From [Mycobacterium] nativiensis (GTDB taxonomy: Bacteria > Actinomycetota > Actinomycetes > Mycobacteriales > Mycobacteriaceae), in contig NZ_CP083986.1 in NCBI RefSeq assembly GCF_020172685.1, forward strand, positions 4,894,951-4,958,950: a stretch of DNA of 64,000 nt, given 5' to 3'. Positions 7,881 through 16,530 of this stretch are shown here, one piece after another. The notes under the pieces are model-generated. The model saw only the letters and a list, made by a program, of their open reading frames with translations, was not told the DNA's origin and did not search any database. Position numbers and translations under genes: made by a program. Within the stretch, counting starts at the first letter, position 1. Each line of letters starts with the position of its first letter.

Positions 7881-8534
7881 TTACAGCGGCGACGGCCCTT
7901 GCACCGGCCCAACGCCGCAGGCCGACGCGAACTGCTGCGGGGTCAGCCCGTCAGCGGAGTTCATGTCGCAGCGCCCGAACGGCGGGCAGCCCTCCGGCAG
8001 GCCGCCGCCATAACCCTGGCCGTCGGTGTACTGGTGGGCGACCTTGCCCGGATACGGCGGGTTGGCGCCGTAGGCAGCGATGATCAACCGAATGTCGGCC
8101 GGCTTGGTGGGCCACATCCGGTTGAGGTCACCGACATTGCCGTAGCCGATGATCCTGGCGCGGTTGCCGCACCAGTCGGCCAGATTCCAGTACAGCCGAT
8201 TGATCGGGTCGGACTGGTCGCCGCCCGGGTTGCCGCCGGACTCGACGTCGAGCATGAGCGACACCCGCGGGTGCAGGCCCCCGTTCGCGGCGAACATGTC
8301 CTGCACCGTCGCGGCATTGGACTGCCACGTCGCCGGCCGCACATAGGTGTAGACGATCCCGAACGTCAACCGGCCGTCGTCGAGCGCGCTGCGCATCCAC
8401 GCGTAGTTGCGCGCGAAATTGTGGTCACGGTACGTGCCGTCGCAGACCCGGATCGACAACACCCGGTAGGGGTACGAATCATTAACCGGCACTTGAAATT
8501 CGGATACGTCCGCGAAGAGCGTGTTGATAATCAC
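7881..8534 (-). CDS. GH25-like (lysozyme-type muramidase fold) protein without signal peptide
   Basis: The product has 217 aa. Residues line up with glycoside hydrolase family 25: FADVSEFQ with D9, LMLDVESGG with D96 and E98, and a C-terminal AHQYTDGQ...CDMNSAD segment like the closing strand of GH25 barrels. Known GH25 enzymes cleave the MurNAc-GlcNAc bond of peptidoglycan. The start is the GTG at 8534 because GTGA overlaps the upstream hydrolase stop (8531-8533), a 4-base coupled junction; the longer reading from 8642 would run through the hydrolase C-terminus. There is no secretion signal and no cell-wall-binding repeat, so the cellular site of action is unclear. A phage origin is possible but not shown. 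Confidence 0.68.
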   Translation of the reverse strand: MIINTLFADVSEFQVPVNDSYPYRVLSIRVCDGTYRDHNFARNYAWMRSALDDGRLTFGIVYTYVRPATWQSNAATVQDMFAANGGLHPRVSLMLDVESGGNPGGDQSDPINRLYWNLADWCGNRARIIGYGNVGDLNRMWPTKPADIRLIIAAYGANPPYPGKVAHQYTDGQGYGGGLPEGCPPFGRCDMNSADGLTPQQFASACGVGPVQGPSPL

Positions 8535-9379
8535 GCGTTGGTTGTGTGCTTTCTGAAGTGTTCGGTCAGGAGCTGGGTCAGAATCTCCGGCGCCTCGTCG
8601 GGTATCCAGTGACTGACCCCTTCCAGGGTACGCAGTTCCCATGGGCCACTGACGAATCGCTGGGACAACTCGTGGCCCTTGCGGCCGACGGCCGTGTCGC
8701 CGTCACTCCACACCTGCAGGGTGGGAACCACAACCTTGCGCTTCAGGACGGACGGCTGGGTCAACGGCATGCCCCGATACCAGTTCACCGCGGTCCTAGC
8801 ACTGCCGAGCCGATGGAGATCGGCCATGTCCCGGGCGGCGTTCTGAGCGCTCTGACCCGTCCCGCGCAGGCTGCGCGTGAAGCTGGATTCGTTGCTCAGC
8901 AACAGTTCCGGTATCCACGGCAGCTGGAAGAAGAGCATGTACCAGGATTTGAAGGCCTGGGTACTGCGCGACATCGACTGGATGAAGGCCAGCGGATGCG
9001 GTACCGATACCGCGGTCAGGGTCCGGACCAGGTCGGGACGTGCGGCCGCGGCGCCCCAGGCGACGGCAGCCCCCCAGTCGTGCCCGACCAGGTGCACCGG
9101 GCCGGTGTCGGCGGTTTCGATCAGGGCGACGGCGTCGGCGATCAGCTCGGACAGCCGGTAGTCACGGCGGCGCCGCGGCAGGGCTCCCGGCGTATAGCCT
9201 CGCTGATCCGGAGCCAATGTCCGAAAGCCTTGACCGTTCAGCAATTCGGCCACCGATCCCCATGAGGCCGACGTCTGCGGGAAGCCGTGCAACAGCACGA
9301 CCGGGATCCCGTCCTGCGGGCCGGTATCCCTGACCTCGAATACCAGTCCGTGCCGCTCGAAGGTGCTCAGCCTGGGCAT
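8531..9379 (-). CDS. Alpha/beta hydrolase, epoxide-hydrolase-like
   Basis: This 282-aa alpha/beta hydrolase has HGFPQTSASW (31-40, oxyanion side), the nucleophile elbow GHDWGAAVAW with D101 (Asp rather than Ser, as in epoxide hydrolases and haloalkane dehalogenases), an acid at D226 or D228 in WSDGDTAV and H257 in VSHWIPDEAP. A hydrolytic epoxide ring-opening or dehalogenase role is expected; the lid region (around 125-200) does not settle which. The start is the ATG at 9379, which has GAGAGG about 8 bases upstream; a longer reading to 9508 would enter the CynR-side promoter region. It is coupled to the GH25-like gene and divergent from the LysR-type regulator, a common regulator/target arrangement. 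Confidence 0.82.
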   Translation of the reverse strand: MPRLSTFERHGLVFEVRDTGPQDGIPVVLLHGFPQTSASWGSVAELLNGQGFRTLAPDQRGYTPGALPRRRRDYRLSELIADAVALIETADTGPVHLVGHDWGAAVAWGAAAARPDLVRTLTAVSVPHPLAFIQSMSRSTQAFKSWYMLFFQLPWIPELLLSNESSFTRSLRGTGQSAQNAARDMADLHRLGSARTAVNWYRGMPLTQPSVLKRKVVVPTLQVWSDGDTAVGRKGHELSQRFVSGPWELRTLEGVSHWIPDEAPEILTQLLTEHFRKHTTNA

Positions 9380-9510
9380 GTCGTCATCCTCTCGGTCCTC
9401 GCCGACGGACGGCAGGGCGTTTGCCCTCAGCGCAATTCCCGCCAGATTGCCAGTCGCACATGAGGTACGGTACGCCAACCGCCGGCCAGGATGGACAACA
9501 GTCTGCACGA

Positions 9511-9531
9511 GTACGAATCATCAACCCGTAC
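9511..9531. promoter_or_regulatory. Candidate LysR-type operator in divergent intergenic region
   Basis: GTACG (9511-9515) and CGTAC (9527-9531) form an inverted repeat separated by 11 bases, the spacing class of LysR-type boxes. It lies between the divergent hydrolase (start 9379) and the CynR-like gene (start 9616). This is inferred from geometry only. Confidence 0.4.
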
Positions 9532-9603
9532 CAGGATTCCGGATCTGCCGGACGACCCGAATCGCATTCAGACAGATCGTCGCCGGTCGCGCTCGATCAT
9601 TCC

Positions 9604-9609
9604 TATAGT
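9604..9609 (+). promoter_or_regulatory. Candidate -10 element of the CynR-like gene (leaderless start)
   Basis: TATAGT lies 6 bases before the ATG at 9616, and no Shine-Dalgarno sequence is present. The transcript would start at or next to the A of the ATG, a leaderless arrangement common in mycobacteria. No clear -35 hexamer is visible. Confidence 0.45.
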
Positions 9610-9615
9610 TGATCG

Positions 9616-10533
9616 ATGGAGTTGCGACACATCAAGTACCTACTGGCGGTCGCTGATCATCAGAATTTCACTCGGGCGGCCGAGGCGCTGCATGTCTCCC
9701 AACCGACGCTGTCACAACAGATCAAGCAGCTCGAACAGGCACTCGGCGTGGAGTTGCTCGACCGGACCGGTCGCGCCGTCCGGCTCACCGACGCGGGATC
9801 GGCCTACGTCCACCACGCCCGGCTGGCACTGCGGGACCTCGATGCCGCCGAGCGGGCCGTGAATGATGTGCGCGATCTGTCCCGCGGCAATCTGCGGATC
9901 GCGGTGACGCCCACCTTCACCGCTTATCTGATCGGCCCACTGCTGCAACGATTCCGGGCGACATTCCCTGGTATCAGGCTCGCGTTGTCGGTGACCAATC
10001 AGGATCGGATCGAAGCCGATCTGCTGGCCGATCGCGTCGACGTCGGGATTGGCTTCGCGGGCGTGCACGCCGCCGGGATCGACGCCGCCACACTGTTCAC
10101 CGAGACACTCGGGCTGGTGGTCGGGCCAGGCCATCGGCTGGCGGCAGTCACCGCCCGAGTGAAGGTTTCGGAGCTGGCCGGCGAGCCGCTGGGCCTGCTC
10201 AGTTCGGATTTCGCGACCCGCCTGCATGTGGATGGCTATTTCGCCGAACACCAGGTACCGCAGAACATCGCGATCGAATCGAATTCGATCAGCGCATTGC
10301 TGGAGCTGGTCCGGCACGATGTCGTGACCACCGTGTTGCCGGATGCGATCACCAGCGAACACTCCGAACTGCGCCCGGTGCCGCTGGCTCCGTCGCTGCC
10401 GACCCGCACCGTGCAGCTCCTGCAGCGTGGCGGTGTCTACCGCTCCGCCGCGGCGCAGGCGTTCGAAGCGATCCTGGGCAACGTGGTCGCCGAGCGCCGG
10501 TGCCCGTCGGGCAAGTATTGGTCGCACCAATAG
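9616..10533 (+). CDS. cynR: LysR-family transcriptional regulator, CynR-like
   Basis: This 305-aa regulator has an N-terminal winged helix (1-60: MELRHIKYLLAVADHQNF, then SQPTLSQQIKQLE as the recognition helix) and an effector-binding periplasmic-binding-like domain (about 90-295). The spacing and the NLRIAVTPTFTAYLIGPLL opening resemble CynR, the cyanate-responsive activator, but no cyn genes are nearby, so the effector is open. It is divergent from the epoxide-hydrolase/GH25-like pair, its likeliest target along with itself. Start choice is fixed by the canonical MELRHIKYL opening. Confidence 0.85.
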   Translation: MELRHIKYLLAVADHQNFTRAAEALHVSQPTLSQQIKQLEQALGVELLDRTGRAVRLTDAGSAYVHHARLALRDLDAAERAVNDVRDLSRGNLRIAVTPTFTAYLIGPLLQRFRATFPGIRLALSVTNQDRIEADLLADRVDVGIGFAGVHAAGIDAATLFTETLGLVVGPGHRLAAVTARVKVSELAGEPLGLLSSDFATRLHVDGYFAEHQVPQNIAIESNSISALLELVRHDVVTTVLPDAITSEHSELRPVPLAPSLPTRTVQLLQRGGVYRSAAAQAFEAILGNVVAERRCPSGKYWSHQ

Positions 10534-10553
10534 CTCCGCGTGGATCTAAGTAT

Positions 10554-10564
10554 TGGACAGTCCA
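10554..10564. promoter_or_regulatory. Short palindrome upstream of the small gene pair
   Basis: TGGACAGTCCA (TGGAC-A-GTCCA) lies 20 bases after the cynR-like stop and about 63 bases before the ATG at 10627. It is a possible operator for the two small coupled genes that follow. Its length alone is weak evidence. Confidence 0.3.
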
Positions 10565-10626
10565 CCTTTTCCTTCGCATGCTAAATGACGTCTGAGTAAA
10601 CGCTTTTCAAACAGGTGGAATACACG

Positions 10627-10884
10627 ATGGAGTTTGTGAAGTTCAACTTGATCAACAAGCACGGGGTCTCCAACCACCGTGGCGAGGTGCTGATCAACCC
10701 GTCCGAAATCGAATCGGTGTGCTCGTTCATTCACACCGACCACATCCTTTCGCACCACGAAGTCGGCGCGATCATCACCACGAAAACCGGTGATAAGCAC
10801 CATGTTTCACAACACACCAACGAGATCGCGGACATGCTCCGCCTGGCCGGCGAGCGCGCCGAGGACTGGGTCGGCACCCGATGA
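10627..10884 (+). CDS. Small conserved hypothetical protein, FlbD-like
   Basis: The product has 85 aa and is not firmly recognised. The layout (a short strand, a GEVLINPSEIESV segment, then a turn and GAIITTKTGDKHHVSQ, then a helix TNEIADML) is like the small FlbD/YlzI type of protein, which here cannot be flagellar because no flagellar genes are near. It contains seven His, several adjacent to acidic residues (HTDHILSHHEVG). The ATG at 10627 follows AGGTGG at 10613-10618 with 8-base spacing, preferred over the in-frame GTG at 10615, which lies inside that site. It overlaps the next gene by 4 bases. Confidence 0.6.
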   Translation: MEFVKFNLINKHGVSNHRGEVLINPSEIESVCSFIHTDHILSHHEVGAIITTKTGDKHHVSQHTNEIADMLRLAGERAEDWVGTR

Positions 10885-11342
10885 CGGCGGCCCCGGATTT
10901 CGAGACCGTCGACGCGCCGGGCCTGGCCCAGCTCGAGCAGCGACTGCAGATCCGTCGCGGAAACAGCATCGCGGTGGTCAACGCACCGGTCGATTCGGTG
11001 CTGCGACTGTTGGCCGTCAGTCGCGCGAACCCTCACGAGGCCGATGTCGTGATCGCCTTCGCCACCCGGCGGCGCGATCTGGCCTTGTTGAAGCCGGCCT
11101 ATCGTGCGGCCGGATCCGACCGGACGAGCTGGGTCGTCTACCCCCAGCCGGGCCAACCCGGGACGGACCTGCGGTGGGGCTGGTTCCTCGCGGCGTTACG
11201 CCAGTACGGCGTCACGGCGGCAGCGCAGGTCGCGATTGACGCCAACTGGTCGGCGGTGCTTTTGCAGCAGACCCGACGCGGCGAGGCAGACACGGTCCTG
11301 GTGGGCTATCCGAATGCAGACCCCGGTGGAGCAGGCATCTGA
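10881..11342 (+). CDS. Conserved hypothetical protein, DUF3052-like
   Basis: This 153-aa cytosolic protein has the pattern IRRGNSIAVVNAP, EADVVIAFATRRRDLALL, RTSWVVYPQPG and DANWSAVLLQQ, which resembles small DUF3052-type proteins with alternating strands and helices and a conserved Asp-x-x-Trp near the end. Function is unknown. Its ATG overlaps the preceding stop (ATGA), so the two are co-translated. It ends 8 bases before the tRNA-Ser on the other strand. Confidence 0.6.
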   Translation: MTAAPDFETVDAPGLAQLEQRLQIRRGNSIAVVNAPVDSVLRLLAVSRANPHEADVVIAFATRRRDLALLKPAYRAAGSDRTSWVVYPQPGQPGTDLRWGWFLAALRQYGVTAAAQVAIDANWSAVLLQQTRRGEADTVLVGYPNADPGGAGI

Positions 11343-11349
11343 AGCCCAA

Positions 11350-11439
11350 TGGCGGTGGCGGAGGGATTTGAACCCCCGGACGGTTTTAGCCGTCTCTCGC
11401 TTTCAAGGCGAGTGCATTAGGCCGCTCTGCCACGCCACC
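11350..11439 (-). tRNA. tRNA-Ser (anticodon TGA), CCA encoded
   Basis: The acceptor GGTGGCG/CGCCACC is followed by discriminator G and encoded CCA (11352-11350). The anticodon stem CTCGC/GCGAG encloses CTTGAAA, giving TGA. The long variable arm (GACGGCTAAAACCGTC type) marks the serine class. It starts 18 bases downstream of the stop of a same-strand PGRS gene, so read-through transcription is possible. Confidence 0.93.
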
Positions 11440-11457
11440 GCGGGAAATCGTACCGGG

Positions 11458-13962
11458 TCAGCCGGGCTGGCCGCTGGCGCCGTCGGTGCCGGGCTGACCG
11501 GGCGGGGTGCCGGTGCCGGCCGCACCGCCGGCCCCACCTGCGCCAGCCGCCCCGGCCGCGCCGTGGGTTCCGGTGGTGCCACCGGTGCTGGCGCCGCCTG
11601 CCCCGCCGGCCGCGCCGTTGCCGCCGGTTCCACCGTCACCGCCGCTGCCACCGGGCAGGGTATTACCGGCTGAGTCGGTACCGCCGTTGCCGCCCTTGCT
11701 GCCCGCGCCGCCGGTCCCGCCTGAGCCACCAGTACCGCCGGTGCCGCCGTTGCCGGAGACAGCGGTCCCTCCGGCACCACCAACGCCGCCGTTGCCGGCA
11801 GTGCCTCCGTCGTGGCCGTCACCGCCGGGTTCGTGCGCGGGGTTGGTTGCCGGCGCGCCGGTGGAACCGGTTCCGCCGACGCCGCCGTTACCGCCATTGC
11901 CGGCGTCGACGCTGCCTTGCGCATTCCCACCGGTCCCGCCGGCTCCACCGTCACCGCCAACGCCAACGGTGCCGGTGCCACCCATGCCGCCGGCGCCGCC
12001 ATTGCCGGCGTGGCTGGAGCCAAGCCCGTAGGGGTTGTTCGTTGGCATGGCGACTCCGCCGCTGTTGCCGCCGGCGCCGCCGGCACCGCCGTCGCCCGCG
12101 GTGCCACCAATACCACTTCCACCGAGAATGACTGCGCCCGCGCCTCCGGTTCCTCCGGTACCGCCGTTGCCGCCTGATGCTGTGCCGTTGCCGCCGTTGC
12201 CACCGCCGCCACCCGAGCCGGCATTGCCGCCGCCGTACGCGGTCCCGCCGGTGCCGCCGCTGCCGCCATTGCCACCAACGCTGACGACACCCGGCCCGGT
12301 CGCACCGGCACCGCCGTTTCCTCCGTTGCCGCCGGACGCACCATCGCCGGTGTAGGCGCCGCCGCCCTGCGTGCCGCTGCCACCGTTGCCGCCGTGGCTC
12401 CAGATGGTGCCGGTTCCGTCGTCCCACCCGGTGCTGTTGCCACCGTTGCCACCGTTGCCGCCGGCACCGCCGGTGGCACCGGATCCCCCGCCTCCGAAGA
12501 AGCCGTCACCACCGTTGCCGCCGGCATAGGTGCCGGTGCCACCGTCCCCGCCGCTTCCGCTGGCCCCACCGACCCCGGTTTGGGTGCTTCCGCCCGAGCC
12601 GCCCCCGCCACCGTCACCACCGATGGTCTTGACGGTGTTGTCACCGGTGGCGCCATTGCCACCTGCACCACCGTTACCGCCCGCACCACCGACTCCACTA
12701 AGGGACGGAGCGCCCGAGCCCCCCCACCCGCCGCTGCCGCCAGTACCCGCGGTGGCATCCCCGCCGGCTCCGGCATTTCCACCAGCGCCACCGGTGTTGC
12801 TGTCAGCGGACTGGCCGCCGTTGCCGCCCCAACCGCCGCCGCCACCGTTGAGTCCGGTACCGCCGTGACCACCGTTGCCGCCGTTACCACCGACGTTGCC
12901 ATTACCGGCGTACCCGCCGTCACTGCCGGAGCCACCGTTGCCCAGGTAGTGGCCGTTGACGTCTTGGTAGGCGTCGCCGCCGTTACCGGCGTCGCCGCCG
13001 TCGCCGCCGTTGCCGAGCTGGCCGACGTGTCCGTACATGGGGCTGGTGTAGATGGAGGATCCACGCGCACCGGCCGCACCGCCAGCACCGCCACCCCAGG
13101 ACCAGGCCCCGTTGCCGCCATCGACGTGATCGGCGGTACCGGTGGCGCCGTCGCCACCTTTACCGCCGGCGCCGGCATTGCCGCCATTGCCGCCGTTGCC
13201 GAACATGAAGCTGCTACGCCCGCCGGCCCCACCGTTGCCGCCGTAGCCGCCGGCTATGCCGTTGCCGTCGCCGCCATTGGCGAATGTACCTGCGGCGCCG
13301 GCCAGCCCATCCGCACCGTTGCCGCCGATTCCGCCGTTGCCAAAGAACCAGCCCGATGCGTTGCCGCCGGCCCCGCCGTTGCCACCAGCGACAGCGGCAT
13401 CCAGGGCCACCCCGCCGTTGCCGCCATTTCCACCATTGCCCATCCAGATGCCGCCGGCCCCACCGTCACCACCGTTGGCTCCCGCGCCACCGTCACCGCC
13501 GGTACCGCCATCGCCGAGCCAACCGGGCGCATTGCCGCCGTCACCACCGGCAACCCCTGCTTCGGTACTGTCCCAGCCGTTTCCGCCGTCGCCGAACCAC
13601 AAGCCGCCGTTGCCGCCGTCGGGATTGGCCTCGGTGCCATCGGCCCCGTCACCGATCAGGAACTGCCCGGCCGAGGTGTTGATCCAGCCATTGACCATCG
13701 ACCCGAAGTCACTGTTGATCCAGCTCTCCATCGAGGTGTGGATCGGGTCGTAGAACCACTGGTCGATCATGGAGGTCCAGTCGAACGTTGCCGCGTCAGC
13801 GGGTTCGGCAGCCAGCCACGCTGAGGAATCGAAAAGATCGGCGATCCAATCGAATTCATCGGCCTGAGCCGGCGGTGCCACGCTCAGCGGCGCCATTCCG
13901 AACGCCAGAAACGCACCGACAGTGCTTGCGGTGCCAATCGCACGCTGGTGACGACGAGCCAT
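11458..13962 (-). CDS. Secreted PGRS-repeat protein lacking a PE domain (PGRS-B, 834 aa)
   Basis: The protein has three parts. First is a signal peptide with a basic start (MARRHQRAIG), the hydrophobic core [15 protein letters not shown] and cleavage at AQA/DEFDW. Next is a short head (about 35-105) with DQWFYDPIH and WINSDFGSMVNGWIN. Last is a linker FLIGDGADG...[11 protein letters not shown] leading into about 700 residues of GGX-type repeats, ending in a Pro-containing tail (GASGQPG). The linker resembles the GRPLI linker of PE_PGRS proteins, but the PE domain is absent, so export should be by Sec or Tat rather than ESX-5. The ATG at 13962 has AGAGG about 10 bases upstream. It is a tandem paralogue of the upstream gene (74-base gap), sharing block YTSPMYG...YQD..GHYLGNGG. 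Role unknown; surface or cell-wall location inferred. Confidence 0.85.
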   Translation of the reverse strand: MARRHQRAIGTASTVGAFLAFGMAPLSVAPPAQADEFDWIADLFDSSAWLAAEPADAATFDWTSMIDQWFYDPIHTSMESWINSDFGSMVNGWINTSAGQFLIGDGADGTEANPDGGNGGLWFGDGGNGWDSTEAGVAGGDGGNAPGWLGDGGTGGDGGAGANGGDGGAGGIWMGNGGNGGNGGVALDAAVAGGNGGAGGNASGWFFGNGGIGGNGADGLAGAAGTFANGGDGNGIAGGYGGNGGAGGRSSFMFGNGGNGGNAGAGGKGGDGATGTADHVDGGNGAWSWGGGAGGAAGARGSSIYTSPMYGHVGQLGNGGDGGDAGNGGDAYQDVNGHYLGNGGSGSDGGYAGNGNVGGNGGNGGHGGTGLNGGGGGWGGNGGQSADSNTGGAGGNAGAGGDATAGTGGSGGWGGSGAPSLSGVGGAGGNGGAGGNGATGDNTVKTIGGDGGGGGSGGSTQTGVGGASGSGGDGGTGTYAGGNGGDGFFGGGGSGATGGAGGNGGNGGNSTGWDDGTGTIWSHGGNGGSGTQGGGAYTGDGASGGNGGNGGAGATGPGVVSVGGNGGSGGTGGTAYGGGNAGSGGGGGNGGNGTASGGNGGTGGTGGAGAVILGGSGIGGTAGDGGAGGAGGNSGGVAMPTNNPYGLGSSHAGNGGAGGMGGTGTVGVGGDGGAGGTGGNAQGSVDAGNGGNGGVGGTGSTGAPATNPAHEPGGDGHDGGTAGNGGVGGAGGTAVSGNGGTGGTGGSGGTGGAGSKGGNGGTDSAGNTLPGGSGGDGGTGGNGAAGGAGGASTGGTTGTHGAAGAAGAGGAGGAAGTGTPPGQPGTDGASGQPG

Positions 13963-14036
13963 CTTGGATGTACCTCTTTCATGGGAAACATGTTGTTGAA
14001 TAAGTGTTTTAGGGGACTTGAGGCGTCGCCGGCCTG

Positions 14037-16481
14037 CTAGCCAGGTTGCCCGCTGCCGCCGACGGTGCCCGGCTGACCCTCGGGTGTGCCGGTGCCGCCG
14101 GCGGCCCCGGCTCCTCCTGCTCCGGCCGCGCCCGCCGTACCGTGGGCGCCGTTGACTCCACCCGTGCTGGTGCCGCCTGCTCCGCCGGCCGCGCCGTTGC
14201 CGCCGGTGCCGCCGTCGCCGCCATTGCCGCCGGGCAAGGCGTTGCCGGCTGAGTCGGTGCCGCCGTTGCCGCCCTTGCTGGCTGCGCCGCCGGTGCCGCC
14301 CGCTCCACCGATGCCGCCGTTGCCACCGTTGCCGGATTCGGCGTTGCCACCGGCGCCGCCCGTGCCACCGTTGCCGGCGGTGCCTCCGTCGTGGCCGTCA
14401 CCACCGGGCTCGTGCGCGGGGTGGGTTGCGGGTCCGCCGATCGAGCCTGTGCCACCGGCGCCGCCGGTGCCACCATTGCCGGCGTTCACGGTTCCGTGCG
14501 CATTACCGCCGCTGCCACCGGCACCGCCGTTGCCGCTGGCGCCGATAGTCCCGGAGCCACCCATGCCGCCGTCCCCGCCGTTACCGGCGTGGCTGGGACC
14601 GGCACCGTAGGGGTTGTCGGCGGGCATGGTGACACCGCCGCTGTCGCCACCGGTACCACCAGCCCCACCGTTCCCGGCGATACCGCCTTCGCCGCCGGTA
14701 AAGGGGATAGATGCGGTTCCGCCAGCACCGCCGGCACCGCCGTTGCCGCCAGAGGCGGTACCGCTGCCACCACTGCCACCGCTGCCACCATCGCCGGCCG
14801 TATTCCCGCCGGAGGTACCTCCGCCGCTGCCGCCGCTGCCGCCGTTGCCACCCACGCTGACCACACCGGCGCCGGTGGCGCCGTCACCGCCGGCCCCACC
14901 GGTGCCCCCATCGCCGCCGGCTACGGGGGCGTAGCCGATGCTGCCGGAGCCGCCGTCACCGCCGTTACCGCCATAGCTCCAGATGGTGCCGGTCCCGTCG
15001 TTCCAGCCGGTGCTGGTGCCGCCGTTGCCGCCGGCACCGCCGCCATCTCCGCCGGCACCGCCGTTCCCGCCGGCGTACGTGCCGGTGCCGCCGTTACCGC
15101 CGGCCCCGCCGGGGAGGTTTCCGCCGATGAAACCGCCGTAACCGCCGTTACCGCCGATGGTTTTGACGCCTGCGTCGCCGGTGGCGCCGTTGCCGCCGTT
15201 ACCGCCAGTGCCGCTGGCTCCGCCGAGAGCGAGGCCGCCGCCGCCGCCGTTGCCGGCCTGGCCGGCGGTGGCGTCGCCGCCGTTACCGCCGTTACCACTG
15301 TTACCGGAGGTGTAGTTCCAGTTGTTGCCGCCGTCGCTGCCGTTGCCGCCATTGAGGCCGGCGCCGCCGTTGCCGCCATTGCCGCCGCTAGCGCCGTCGC
15401 CAGTGCCGGCATCACCGCCGAAGCTGCCATTCCCGCCGTTGCCGAGGTAGTGACCGGTGGCGTCTTGGTAAGCGTTGCCGCCGGCACCGCCATCGCCGCC
15501 ATCACCGGCCGCACCGGCCTGTCCGACATTCCCGTACATGGGGCTGGTGTAGATGGACGAGCCTCGCCCGCCGGCGTTGCCGCCGCTGCCGCCGCTCCAG
15601 CCGCCGTTGCCGCCATCGCCGCCGTTGACGTGGTCAGCGGTGCCGGTCGCACCGTTGCCACCGGCACCGGCATCTGCAGCATTGCCACCGTTGCCGCCGT
15701 TGCCGAACATGAAGCTGCTGCGCCCGCCGTTGCCGCCGTTGCCGCCGTTGCCGCCGCCGGTGCCGTTCCCGTCACCGCCGCCTGCGTAGGTACCCGCGGC
15801 GCCCGCGGCGCCGGCCGCGCCGATGCCACCGTCTCCGCCGTTGCCGAAGAACCACGCAGAGGCGTTGCCCCCGGCTCCGCCGTTTCCACCACTGCCGCCG
15901 ACTTCGAGTGCGGCTCCGCCGGCCCCGCCGTTACCGCCGTTGCCCATCCAGATGCCGCCGGCCCCGCCGTCACCACCGTCGGCGCCCGCACCACCGTCAC
16001 CGCCGCTACCGCCATCGCCCAGCCACCCGGGCGCATTGCCGCCGTCACCACCGGCCACACCGGCTTCGGTGCTGTCCCAGCCGTTTCCACCGTCACCGAA
16101 CCACAAGCCGCCGTTTCCGCCGTCGGGGTTGGCTTCGGTGCCGTCGAGGCCGTTGCCGATCAGGTACTGCCCGGAGGCGGTGTTGATCCAGCCGTTCACC
16201 AGTTCTCCGAAGTCACTGGTGATCCAGGCCTCCATCGAAGTGTGGATCGGGTCGTAGAACCACTGATCCAGCATGGTGGTCCAGTCGAAGGCGCCCACCT
16301 CGGCCGGCCCGGGGGCCAGCCACGCCGAGGAGTCGAAAAGATCAGTGAACCAGTCGAATTCATCGGCCTGAGCGGCAGGCGGGACGGTCAGCGGAGCCAT
16401 TCCGAACGCCAGGAACGCACCGACGGCGCTGGCGGCGCCAATGGCACGGGCGTGGCGCCGGCTGGGGTGGTGACGACTCAT
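14037..16481 (-). CDS. Secreted PGRS-repeat protein lacking a PE domain (PGRS-A, 814 aa)
   Basis: It has the same architecture as PGRS-B: basic twin-Arg-containing n-region (PSRRHARAIGAAS), core [15 protein letters not shown], predicted cleavage AQA/DEFDW, a head with DQWFYDPIH and WITSDFGELVNGWIN, the linker YLIGNGLDG...GGLWFGDGG, then GGX repeats broken by a non-Gly island (SSIYTSPMYGNVGQAG, GHYLGNGG) and a C-terminal GGSGQPG tail. The ATG at 16481 was preferred over the longer reading to 16613, which would enter the porin-like gene; GAGAGG lies upstream. It starts 49 bases after the porin-like gene on the same strand and is followed by PGRS-B after 74 bases, so the three form an operon. 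Confidence 0.85.
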   Translation of the reverse strand: MSRHHPSRRHARAIGAASAVGAFLAFGMAPLTVPPAAQADEFDWFTDLFDSSAWLAPGPAEVGAFDWTTMLDQWFYDPIHTSMEAWITSDFGELVNGWINTASGQYLIGNGLDGTEANPDGGNGGLWFGDGGNGWDSTEAGVAGGDGGNAPGWLGDGGSGGDGGAGADGGDGGAGGIWMGNGGNGGAGGAALEVGGSGGNGGAGGNASAWFFGNGGDGGIGAAGAAGAAGTYAGGGDGNGTGGGNGGNGGNGGRSSFMFGNGGNGGNAADAGAGGNGATGTADHVNGGDGGNGGWSGGSGGNAGGRGSSIYTSPMYGNVGQAGAAGDGGDGGAGGNAYQDATGHYLGNGGNGSFGGDAGTGDGASGGNGGNGGAGLNGGNGSDGGNNWNYTSGNSGNGGNGGDATAGQAGNGGGGGLALGGASGTGGNGGNGATGDAGVKTIGGNGGYGGFIGGNLPGGAGGNGGTGTYAGGNGGAGGDGGGAGGNGGTSTGWNDGTGTIWSYGGNGGDGGSGSIGYAPVAGGDGGTGGAGGDGATGAGVVSVGGNGGSGGSGGGTSGGNTAGDGGSGGSGGSGTASGGNGGAGGAGGTASIPFTGGEGGIAGNGGAGGTGGDSGGVTMPADNPYGAGPSHAGNGGDGGMGGSGTIGASGNGGAGGSGGNAHGTVNAGNGGTGGAGGTGSIGGPATHPAHEPGGDGHDGGTAGNGGTGGAGGNAESGNGGNGGIGGAGGTGGAASKGGNGGTDSAGNALPGGNGGDGGTGGNGAAGGAGGTSTGGVNGAHGTAGAAGAGGAGAAGGTGTPEGQPGTVGGSGQPG

Positions 16482-16530
16482 ATTGCGGGTTGCCTCTCTA
16501 AGCAACTGGGAGATAAGGGGTTTAAGGCGG

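Noticed and set aside
7881..9379. A mycobacteriophage lysis cassette (LysA/LysB)
   Set aside because: The alpha/beta hydrolase has an Asp nucleophile and epoxide-hydrolase motifs, not the Ser of cutinase-like LysB, and no holin or other phage gene is nearby.
11458..16481. Classification of the glycine-rich proteins as PE_PGRS
   Set aside because: The N-termini lack the ~100-residue PE domain and have cleavable signal peptides instead.
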